Shown here: positions 1 through 5,057 of the stretch, piece after piece
Layout: each line of letters opens with the position of its first letter
How positions within the stretch are numbered: position 1 is the first letter of the stretch
DNA from: an uncultured Lachnospiraceae bacterium
Lineage (GTDB): Bacteria > Bacillota > Clostridia > Lachnospirales > Lachnospiraceae
Assembly: GCA_910587105.1 (NCBI GenBank)
Contig: CAJUMB010000097.1
Coordinates: 1 to 5,057, forward strand
DNA: 5,057 nt
Direction of reading: 5' to 3'
Program-made: the position numbers and the translations under genes
The notes under the pieces: model-generated
The model's input: the letters and a program-made list of their open reading frames with translations, nothing else
What the model was told of the DNA's origin: nothing
Database searches by the model: none

Positions 1-1
1 T

Positions 2-118
2 TACAATGCGTTTGATGAATACCATGTAAAGCATAATCTTGGTGCAATGGAAAAGTTGTTTGCAGGTTATGTGAATGCAAGGTTGGACAGTTACTTGATG
101 ATGCTGGAGATATCATAA
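2..118 (+). CDS. C-terminal tail of an unrecognised protein (5' end outside window)
   Basis: An open frame enters from the left edge and runs 38 codons to a TAA at 116-118. The residues read like a real soluble, helical protein end (for example FDEYHVKHNLGAMEKLF), but I do not recognise the family. After codon usage shifts near position 90, the next frame (starting at 1 modulo 3) stays open to a TGA at 193-195. There it reads DDAGDIINPRNYMKSTGG and SVIIVSRQYANIGG, which also looks protein-like. A single-base indel around 91-100 could therefore have shortened an original protein that ended at 195. Tails like this occur in integrative-element accessory genes, but that link is only a guess. Nothing downstream is co-directional and close enough to suggest an operon. 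Confidence 0.4.
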   Translation, partial: YNAFDEYHVKHNLGAMEKLFAGYVNARLDSYLMMLEIS

Positions 119-195
119 ATCCAAGAAACTATATGAAAAGCACAGGAGGTTCTGTAATAATTGTATCACGGCAATATGCGAACATAGGTGGGTGA

Positions 196-420
196 ACCCT
201 GCTTTTTGACAGTTTTCGTGTTTATATATTGAAAAATGAAAAAATTAATGGGTAAGAGATAAATAGGAAGAGAACTGTTTTGACAGTCTTTTTTCAATTT
301 ATCTCTTTTTTCAATTGTCTATTTTATATAAAAATATCATTGCCTGTAAAAGTAGCGTTCGCAGTCTGAAAAGTCAAGTTCCTAAAAGATTTAATTCTGA
401 AAAATTTTATAAATAAGCTA
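196..420. other. AT-rich non-coding stretch left of the first regulator
   Basis: No open frame with a ribosome binding site is seen here on either strand. The stretch is very AT-rich and contains the hairpin annotated at 254-310. TTGACA-like words at about 212 and 280 have no -10 box at 16-19 bp, so I do not call promoters there. No tRNA, direct-repeat array or insertion-sequence end is visible. It separates the left-hand gene tail from the regulator promoter at 421. Confidence 0.5.
254..310 (+). terminator. Long AT-rich hairpin with T-tract, probable intrinsic terminator
   Basis: AAGAGATAAAT at 254-264 is the perfect reverse complement of ATTTATCTCTT at 297-307, and a run of T follows to 310. 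Inside it, ACTGT (274-278) and ACAGT (283-287) form a second stem with loop TTTG, followed at once by CTTTTTT. Purine-rich 266-272 can partly pair with the T-run at 288-294, so the whole could fold as one long rod. The T-tracts lie on the plus-strand side, which suits termination of the left-hand gene. The stem is AT-rich, so its strength is uncertain. Confidence 0.45.
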
Positions 421-451
421 TTGACCGTACAGTAACAGTATGCATTATTAT
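421..451 (+). promoter_or_regulatory. MerR-type promoter and operator of the broken regulator
   Basis: The -35 box is TTGACC (421-426) and the -10 box is TATTAT (446-451), separated by 19 bp (427-445). That over-long spacer is the hallmark of promoters activated by MerR-family proteins. The spacer holds TACAGTAACAGTA, a 13-bp palindrome about a central A with one mismatched pair. It shares CCGTACAGTAAC with the reverse complement of the pump operator near 3690-3703. Transcription would start at about 457-460, leaving a leader of about 70 nt before the gene at 527. Confidence 0.75.
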
Positions 452-526
452 TGGTTTATAAAAACAGAGGTTTCCAGAAATACCAGGATTATACCGAATG
501 GTGTTATTGATTAAGGAGGCATACAA

Positions 527-1330
527 ATGGATGATGAATTTTTGAAATTATCTGTCTCTCAATTTGCAGAGCTGCACGGAGTCAATAAAAGAACGCTGCA
601 TTACTATGACAAGGTTGGAATATTTGTGCCAGCATTTAAAGAAAGCAACCATTATAGATATTATAGCCATACCCAGAGTATTGCTTTTGAAAATATACGC
701 ATGTTGCGGGAACTTAATATGAGTATTGATGAAATAAAGCAATACCTGGCGAATCCGGGCATAGATGCCTTTATGCAGATTGCAGATTTCAAAATCAAAG
801 AATTAAATGAGGCAGCCGAGAAATTAGAAAGGGCAAAGCATATTCTTGAAAAGAAGAAACAGCAGTTAGAATTTTGCAAAACGATAAATCCCGGAGAGAT
901 CCAGATTGTTGACCGTGAAGAGGAATATTTGATCTCTACAGTATTTTCTTCTTCACAGAACAAGATACATGAGATGATGGCACATTAAAAAAAGGTCTGG
1001 GAAATAGAGCAATATAAGGTGGGGTGCGGAAGTTTTATTTCGCTTGAGAAAATAAGAGAAAAGCAATTTGAAACTTATGACGGGGTATACACACCAATAC
1101 ATAAAAAAGCAACAGACCCTAATTTCGCGCTGCTTCCGTGCGGAACGTATATTTGCATATACCACGTTGGAAAGTGGGATGAACTGCCTTCCGTATATGA
1201 AAAGATTTTGAAATTTGCGGATAGGAATAAGATGCACCTTATAGGAAATGCATATGAGATAGGATTGAATGAAATAGCTGTTAAAAATAAAAAGGATTAC
1301 ATTACAAGGATTTTAATTCAAGTTGAATAA
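527..1330 (+). pseudogene. MerR-family regulator with GyrI-like ligand domain, broken by an in-frame stop
   Basis: The start ATG follows AAGGAGG (513-519) at good spacing. Residues 8-50 form the MerR winged helix-turn-helix (QFAELHGVNKRTLHYYDKVG, then HYRYY in the wing). About residues 80-120 are the Glu/Lys-rich dimerisation helix. Reading stops at a TAA at 986-988 (codon 154). The same frame then continues without a gap (KKVWEIEQYKVG onward) to a TAA at 1328-1330. This second half is a GyrI-like effector-binding domain with GKWDELPSVYEKILKFA and YEIGLNE, matching the intact regulator at 2833-3651. The full length would be about 266 residues plus the lost codon, normal for the BmrR/BltR-like class. 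One substitution (for example TTA, CAA, GAA or AAA to TAA) explains the break. The surviving 153-residue product would bind DNA and dimerise but lack ligand control. A GTG at 1019 could in principle start the second half, but it has no convincing ribosome site. Confidence 0.85.
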
Positions 1331-1336
1331 TGTGGA

Positions 1337-1367
1337 TTGACATTACACTTAGCGTAGGGTTTAGAGT
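1337..1367 (+). promoter_or_regulatory. MerR-type promoter with a different operator, no intact gene behind it
   Basis: The -35 box is TTGACA (1337-1342) and the -10 box is TAGAGT (1362-1367), again with a 19-bp spacer (1343-1361). The spacer contains TACACTTAGCGTA, a palindrome about the central T with one mismatched pair. This sequence is unrelated to the ACAGTTACTGT operator of the other three promoters, so a different MerR protein probably reads it. It begins 7 bp after the stop of the broken regulator. No terminator is obvious before the hydrolase, so transcripts might run on into it. Confidence 0.65.
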
Positions 1368-1375
1368 AAATACAT

Positions 1376-1458
1376 ATGACCTTGGCTTCCGGCAAAAATT
1401 ATAGCAACGGAGGAGCAAGATACGTTATATCTCAATTGAGTGTAATAATTTAAAGTAA
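1376..1458 (+). pseudogene. Possible remnant of a gene start under the 1337 promoter
   Basis: A very good ribosome site, GGAGGAG (1409-1415), is followed 4 nt later by ATA (1420-1422) where a start codon would be expected. From there the frame reads RYISIECNNLK and stops at 1456-1458. A gene whose ATG became ATA and whose body was then lost would look like this. The alternative is a 25-residue frame from the ATG at 1376 to a TAA at 1451-1453. It would lie almost at the predicted transcription start, has no ribosome site and resembles nothing I know. From 1459 to 1508 I see no coding signal. Confidence 0.3.
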
Positions 1459-1508
1459 ACTGTCTTCTTATTGAACGAGTTGTTTTAAATTTAATCAGGT
1501 CAATAAGG

Positions 1509-1540
1509 AGGCATTTTTTATTGGAATTTTAAAAGTGCCT
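1509..1540. repeat. 10-bp inverted repeat just upstream of the hydrolase promoter
   Basis: AGGCATTTTT (1509-1518) pairs with AAAAGTGCCT (1531-1540) with one G-T wobble, leaving a 12-nt loop. It ends one base before the -35 box at 1542. No T-run follows on the plus strand, so it is a poor terminator. The left arm overlaps AAGGAGGCAT (1505-1514), identical to the ribosome-site region of the broken regulator (513-522), but no gene follows it. It may be a decayed gene start, a protein-binding site or chance. Confidence 0.35.
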
Positions 1541-1541
1541 A

Positions 1542-1572
1542 TTGACCGGACAGTTACTGTCTGGATTAAGAT
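1542..1572 (+). promoter_or_regulatory. MerR-type promoter and operator of the serine hydrolase
   Basis: The -35 box is TTGACC (1542-1547) and the -10 box is TAAGAT (1567-1572), with a 19-bp spacer (1548-1566). The spacer holds GACAGTTACTGTC, a perfect 13-bp palindrome about a central T. This is the most symmetrical of the three related operators. Its core ACAGTTACTGT is identical to that before the MATE pump. Transcription would start at about 1578-1581, giving a short leader before the ATG at 1608. Confidence 0.8.
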
Positions 1573-1607
1573 AGAGATAAACAAAAAAATTTAAAGGAGA
1601 AGGTGCT

Positions 1608-2792
1608 ATGGGAAAGATGAAATTTATTTGTACGGTTATTGCTGGCGGCGCTGCTGTAGGCGTGTTTTGGGCTTTTTGGGGGAAAAAGATAAAAATGTTG
1701 TCTGCTTCTTTAAACAGTTTTAAGGATGAAAATCTGGCACATACATTCCAGCATACACCGGAAATACAGCCGACCAGAAAAATCAGCAGGGGAGAAAATG
1801 TATATCAGTTTTTAAAAGAAAACAATGTTACACTGGCGGAAGGTTTTCAATATGAAGGTAAGTTTTATCCATCTGAAAAGTTTATGGAAGATACAAAAAC
1901 TTCTGCCATGCTCGTCATCAAAGACGATATCATCCGGTATGAAAAATACTTTTTCGGTGGGAATGAAGATACATTATTTTCATCAAATTCCATGGGAAAG
2001 TCATTTGTGTCGGCTTTAATGGGGATCGCCGTATCAGAAGGATATGTGGGTAGTGTAGAAGAACCGATTGGGAAATACATACCGGAATTTGTGGGTACCG
2101 AGCTGGAGAATATCCCGGTCAGAGCCTGCCTTCAGATGGCTTCGGGAATTAATTTTAATGAAGAAAAGGATATGAGTGGTTTTTCCATGCGCACTCTGAT
2201 GGGACGCCCGGCTATGAAGGTTATTTCTAAATATGGGATACAGGAGGAGCCTTACACATATCGCAGGTATCTGAGCATTAACACAGAAATATTAGGGCAG
2301 GTCATTAAAAATGCTACTGGGTGCGGTCTTGCGGAGTATATGGAAGAAAAACTTTGGAAAAAGATTGGCACAGATCATGATGCCTATTGGACATTGAGCA
2401 ATGGAACGGAACTTGCAATGGGCGGATTGAGCGTATCTCTGAGGGATTATGCGCGTTTCGCAAGGCTGTATTTGAATGAGGGAAGCTATAATGGGAAACA
2501 GATTCTTCCCAGGGAATGGGTAAAAGACAGTATGGATATCAGTGCAGAATATTCCAGGCCGGGATCGAATTATGACGCTTATAATGCGATTGGCTACGGA
2601 TACCAGTGGTGGGTGCCGGAAGGGGGTCAGGGCGAGTTCATGGCGATTGGCGTCTATGGACAGTGGATTTATGTGAATCCTTCCAGGCAGGTAATTATCG
2701 TAAAGACCAGCGCGGACCCTGATTTCATGTCGAAAGGATATGAGTTAAAGCATGTGGAATTTTTCAGGGCTGTTGTAGACGGAATTTCATGA
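1608..2792 (+). CDS. Membrane-anchored serine hydrolase, class C beta-lactamase-like fold
   Basis: The product has 394 residues. The start follows AGGAGA (1595-1600) with 7-nt spacing. Residues 5-25 are a single hydrophobic segment after a short basic N-terminus, an uncleaved anchor or signal peptide, so the enzyme should act outside the membrane. The catalytic domain spans about residues 95-390. The nucleophile motif SxxK is S128-M-G-K131. A second motif of the YxSxN(T) type lies at Y221-L-S-I-N225-T followed by EILGQVIKNATG. The third motif is GVYGQWIYV (348-356), where the KTG of true beta-lactamases is replaced by a GxxGQ pattern. This set is typical of the 6-aminohexanoate-dimer hydrolase / EstB-like branch (family knowledge), which cleaves amides or esters; many members are not antibiotic-degrading. 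The substrate is unknown. The gene has its own MerR-type promoter and is convergent with the intact regulator, 40 bp between stop codons. A role in inactivating a toxic compound is inferred only from the shared operator with an efflux pump; a cell-wall or peptide substrate is equally possible. Confidence 0.88.
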   Translation: MGKMKFICTVIAGGAAVGVFWAFWGKKIKMLSASLNSFKDENLAHTFQHTPEIQPTRKISRGENVYQFLKENNVTLAEGFQYEGKFYPSEKFMEDTKTSAMLVIKDDIIRYEKYFFGGNEDTLFSSNSMGKSFVSALMGIAVSEGYVGSVEEPIGKYIPEFVGTELENIPVRACLQMASGINFNEEKDMSGFSMRTLMGRPAMKVISKYGIQEEPYTYRRYLSINTEILGQVIKNATGCGLAEYMEEKLWKKIGTDHDAYWTLSNGTELAMGGLSVSLRDYARFARLYLNEGSYNGKQILPREWVKDSMDISAEYSRPGSNYDAYNAIGYGYQWWVPEGGQGEFMAIGVYGQWIYVNPSRQVIIVKTSADPDFMSKGYELKHVEFFRAVVDGIS

Positions 2793-2828
2793 AACAGCCC
2801 ATATAACCATTTTGACTGGATACAGTCA
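2767..2828. repeat. Two hairpins in the convergent gene junction
   Basis: GGGCTGTT (2767-2774) is the exact reverse complement of AACAGCCC (2793-2800); the loop contains the hydrolase stop codon. A second hairpin, TGACTG-GATA-CAGTCA (2813-2828), sits 5 nt before the stop of the opposing regulator gene. Neither is followed by a clear T-run on either strand, so canonical intrinsic termination is not supported. Their place between convergent genes still makes a transcript-end role reasonable. Confidence 0.4.
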
Positions 2829-2832
2829 TTAG

Positions 2833-3651
2833 TTATCCGCCAATGGGGATTTCAATCTGCACAATATAATCCTCGATCCGGCCAATGACATTTTCATTGA
2901 TGCCCATTTCGTAAGAAAATCCATGGAGATTCAGCTTATGCTTTTTTGCAAAAGCGAGAATTTCCTGATACCGCTTTGGAATGCCGCCCCATTCCCCTTT
3001 ATGGAAGGCCCGCAGATATTTTCCGCTGGGCATGATATGCAGGCCGGTCTGATAGGGGAGGAAAGGAATTTCAATGAAAAGTTTGGAGTAATTTTCAAAA
3101 CTGCCATTTAGCAGGCTGCTAACGGAGATCATGGAGCCATAAGAGGCTTTATGGAGACGCCCAAGCTGATATTTTTCGGTCTCAGCCGTGATCAGTTCCA
3201 CTTCCTGTTCGAAGGTGGTATTCTGGTCTACGTCTACAGTGACCAGACAGTGTTCCTCCTTTTCCACGATGCTGATCTCGGATAAGTCCATGGTCAGCAG
3301 AGTGTCCATATTCTGGTGATGCGTACATAAAGTTGTCCGGACTGCCTGCAGGTGGGTAATCTGCATGTCAAGGGCTGTGATCTTTTCTTCCAGAAGACAT
3401 TTTAAACTGGCAGCGGAGCGGTTTTTCATGAAGTCTTGTATTTCATTGACGGACACATCCAGTTCCCGCAAAAGCAGGATGGTTTCGAGGACAGGGCTTT
3501 GGTGGTAATTATAACAGCGGTATCCGTTTTCGGGGTTGATGACAGCCGGTTTGAACAGCCCGATCTCATCATACCACATCAGAGTCTTTTTGTTGATGCC
3601 GTGCATGGCTGCGAACTGGCCGATTGTGAGAAGTTTATCATTCTTATTCAT
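2833..3651 (-). CDS. MerR-family transcriptional activator with GyrI-like ligand-binding domain
   Basis: The product has 272 residues. I chose ATG at 3651 because GAGGTGA (minus strand, 3661-3655) ends 2 nt before it; a GTG two codons earlier lies inside that site. Residues 7-50 are the winged helix-turn-helix (TIGQFAAMHGINKKTL, YDEIGLFKP, wing ENGYRCYN). About residues 78-118 form the antiparallel dimerisation helix. From about 125 to 270 is a GyrI-like domain, with YQLGRLHKASYGSM, GKYLRAFHKGEWGGIPKRY and YEMGINE, then a terminal beta strand DYIVQIEIP. In BmrR/BltR-type regulators this domain binds diverse drugs, with acidic residues in the pocket (family knowledge); the ligand here is unknown. 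There is no cysteine cluster of the metal-sensing MerR class. The gene is divergent from the MATE pump and shares its operator, the standard arrangement for local drug-responsive control and autoregulation. It is a paralogue of the broken regulator at 527-1330. Confidence 0.92.
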   Translation of the reverse strand: MNKNDKLLTIGQFAAMHGINKKTLMWYDEIGLFKPAVINPENGYRCYNYHQSPVLETILLLRELDVSVNEIQDFMKNRSAASLKCLLEEKITALDMQITHLQAVRTTLCTHHQNMDTLLTMDLSEISIVEKEEHCLVTVDVDQNTTFEQEVELITAETEKYQLGRLHKASYGSMISVSSLLNGSFENYSKLFIEIPFLPYQTGLHIMPSGKYLRAFHKGEWGGIPKRYQEILAFAKKHKLNLHGFSYEMGINENVIGRIEDYIVQIEIPIGG

Positions 3652-3674
3652 GGTCACCTCATAAAAATTTAATT

Positions 3675-3705
3675 ATTGTATTGACTGAACAGTTACTGTA
3701 CGGTT
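3675..3705 (-). promoter_or_regulatory. Probable autoregulated promoter of the intact MerR gene
   Basis: On the minus strand TACAAT (3680-3675) is a near-consensus -10 box about 24 bp upstream of the chosen ATG. It directly abuts the operator at 3687-3705. No good -35 hexamer is found at 16-18 bp; the region expected to hold it is the operator itself. A regulator bound for the pump promoter would therefore cover this promoter, implying negative autoregulation. Confidence 0.45.
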
Positions 3706-3711
3706 TATAGT
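3681..3711 (+). promoter_or_regulatory. MerR-type promoter and operator of the MATE pump
   Basis: The -35 box is TTGACT (3681-3686) and the -10 box is TATAGT (3706-3711), with a 19-bp spacer (3687-3705). The spacer reads GAACAGTTACTGTACGG at its core, with the 11-bp palindrome ACAGT-T-ACTGT at 3689-3699. The core is identical to that of the hydrolase promoter. Transcription should start near 3718, leaving a leader of about 38 nt. Confidence 0.82.
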
Positions 3712-3755
3712 ATCATACACAGGAAACAAATACAAGATGAATGGAGGAAAAATTT

Positions 3756-5057
3756 ATGGAAAACTCAAATGTATATGAAAAGCCTGTAACGCTAAAAAAT
3801 ATCCTGAAATTCGCCATACCTACCATTGCAATGACAGTGTTTATGTCCTTTTACACAATGGTGGACGGCCTGTTTGTGTCGAACCTGATTGGGACAAACG
3901 CTCTCTCGGCAATCAATCTGACAGCACCCATTATCCAGCTTGTGACAGCCATCTCCACCATGCTTGCCACTGGCGGCAGCGCGGTCATCATGAAAAAGAT
4001 GGGGGAGCAGAAAGCGGAGGAAGCCAAGGAGGACTTTACTTTTCTGATTTTGGTAAATGTCATTGTAGGGATTGTCATGTGTACAGTTGGGTATCTGGCA
4101 ATGGACCATATTTTTGCAGGGATGAATCTCTCTGCGGATGTAGAAAGGTATTGTGTGGAATATTTAAGCCGGTATCTGATATTTACGGTGCCGATTCTTC
4201 TGATGAATAATTTCACGCTTTATATGATTGCCAGTGAAAAAGCGAACCTTTCTTTGGTCTGCTCTGTAACAGGTGGTGTCCTTAATATGGTGCTTGACTA
4301 TGTGTTCATTGCCGGATTCGATATGGGGATCAGTGGCGCTGCAATTGCAACGGGGCTTGGATACTCCGTGACGGCAGTTGTGGGGGTGTTTGTTTTCAGC
4401 CGGAAAAAGAGCCTGCTTCATTTCAAAAAGCCTGTATTTCGGTTCAAGGTTCTTGCGAATGCGGCTACAAACGGATGCTCGGAGATGGCGACTGCGCTTG
4501 TTACCGGGATCATTACAATGATGTTTAACTGGACAATGCTGCATTATGTGGGCGAGGATGGGGTTGCTGCGGTTACCATCATCATGTATGTGCTGATGTT
4601 TGCAAGCTCCCTTTATACGGGGTATTCTTATGGCGTGGCTCCGATGCTCAGTTATTATTATGGGGAACAGAACCATGAAAAGCTGAAGAAGATGGTAGCA
4701 GTCAGCATGAGAGTGATTGCGGGGATTTCCCTTGTGACGGTTGCAGCTTCCTTTCTTCTGACAAGACCGCTGGTTTCCGTTTTTGCCCGCCCGGACAATC
4801 CGGTGTATGATCTCGCAGTGACTGGAAACAGGATATGTACCATAGCGCTTCTGTTTATTGGTTTTAATATTTTTGCCAGCGGGATGTTTACCGCATTATC
4901 CAACGGGATTGTTTCGGCTGTCCTTGCATTTTCCAGATCGTTTGTATTTATGCTGATCACGATGATTGTGCTTCCGATTATTTTAGGTGTGAATGGAATC
5001 TGGCTGGCAACGCCTGCGGCGGAATTGATGGCGCTTGCATTGTCCGTGTTTATGTTC
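3756..5057 (+). CDS. MATE-family multidrug efflux transporter, MepA-like (3' end outside window)
   Basis: The frame is open for 434 codons and leaves the window without a stop. MATE proteins are about 450 residues, so only a short C-terminus is missing. The chosen ATG follows GGAGG (3743-3747) with 8-nt spacing; an in-frame ATG at 3741 overlaps that site and is less likely. The protein is strongly hydrophobic, with multiple membrane segments as in the 12-helix MATE fold. The first starts at about residue 17 and contains TMVDGLFVSNLIGTNALSAI (34-53), a MepA/NorM-like N-lobe signature. The C-lobe counterpart is YGVAPMLSYYYGEQNHEKLK (292-311), and GVNGIWLATPAAE (411-423) marks the last helices. 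Such pumps export cationic drugs and dyes by Na+ or H+ antiport (family knowledge); substrate and coupling ion are not readable here. It is controlled from the 3681 promoter and paired with the divergent MerR gene. Confidence 0.92.
   Translation, partial: MENSNVYEKPVTLKNILKFAIPTIAMTVFMSFYTMVDGLFVSNLIGTNALSAINLTAPIIQLVTAISTMLATGGSAVIMKKMGEQKAEEAKEDFTFLILVNVIVGIVMCTVGYLAMDHIFAGMNLSADVERYCVEYLSRYLIFTVPILLMNNFTLYMIASEKANLSLVCSVTGGVLNMVLDYVFIAGFDMGISGAAIATGLGYSVTAVVGVFVFSRKKSLLHFKKPVFRFKVLANAATNGCSEMATALVTGIITMMFNWTMLHYVGEDGVAAVTIIMYVLMFASSLYTGYSYGVAPMLSYYYGEQNHEKLKKMVAVSMRVIAGISLVTVAASFLLTRPLVSVFARPDNPVYDLAVTGNRICTIALLFIGFNIFASGMFTALSNGIVSAVLAFSRSFVFMLITMIVLPIILGVNGIWLATPAAELMALALSVFMF

Noticed and set aside
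274..287. ACTGT…ACAGT resembling the MerR operator
   Set aside because: The half-sites are in the opposite order to ACAGT-T-ACTGT, and no -35/-10 pair with 19-bp spacing surrounds them. A hairpin with T-tract explains it better.
986..988. Programmed stop-codon readthrough in the first regulator
   Set aside because: The stop is TAA, the least leaky stop, and no recoding structure was recognised; simple nonsense mutation is more likely.
1376..1453. 25-residue open frame as a leaderless small protein
   Set aside because: Its ATG falls at about the predicted transcription start, but nothing else supports translation and the peptide resembles nothing known. A decayed gene start fits better.
3741..3755. 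Earlier in-frame ATG for the MATE gene
   Set aside because: It overlaps the clear GGAGG ribosome site that serves the ATG at 3756 and has no good site of its own.
3792..4960. Long minus-strand open frames across the pump gene
   Set aside because: Their translations are rich in His, Cys and Arg, without recognisable domains or ribosome sites; they are shadows of the MATE coding sequence.
1..5057. CRISPR array, tRNA, rRNA or complete insertion sequence
   Set aside because: No spaced direct repeats, cloverleaf, rRNA sequence or transposase with terminal repeats was found on either strand by eye.

Overview
The window looks like chromosomal or integrative-element DNA from a gut-type Clostridia (Lachnospiraceae-like) bacterium. 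The evidence is strong AGGAGG-type ribosome sites, moderate to low GC, and MerR, serine-hydrolase and MATE families typical of Firmicutes. The assignment to Lachnospiraceae is inference; no rRNA or marker gene is present.

Layout. Positions 2-195 hold the C-terminal tail of an unrecognised protein that enters from the left; it may be frameshifted near its end. Positions 196-420 are non-coding and AT-rich, with a long hairpin at 254-307 followed by T residues. At 421-451 a MerR-type promoter drives a MerR-family regulator (527-1330) that is broken by an in-frame TAA at 986-988. Just after it, at 1337-1367, is a second MerR-type promoter with a different operator and no intact gene behind it. 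A third promoter (1542-1572) drives a membrane-anchored serine hydrolase of the class C beta-lactamase / 6-aminohexanoate-dimer hydrolase fold (1608-2792). Convergent to it is an intact MerR regulator with a GyrI-like ligand domain (3651-2833, minus strand). Divergent from that regulator is a MepA-like MATE efflux pump (3756 to beyond the right edge), with a fourth MerR-type promoter at 3681-3711.

How it fits together. All four promoters have exactly 19 bp between the -35 and -10 boxes, the over-long spacer that MerR-family activators correct by twisting DNA. Three of them (before the broken regulator, the hydrolase and the pump) carry nearly the same palindromic operator, built on ACAGT-T-ACTGT inside the spacer. 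The simplest reading is one small regulon: a ligand-sensing MerR protein switches on a cell-surface hydrolase and an efflux pump, and regulates regulator genes. The broken regulator is probably the decayed partner of the hydrolase, leaving the intact regulator as the likely controller of all three sites. The ligand, and the substrates of hydrolase and pump, cannot be read from the sequence.
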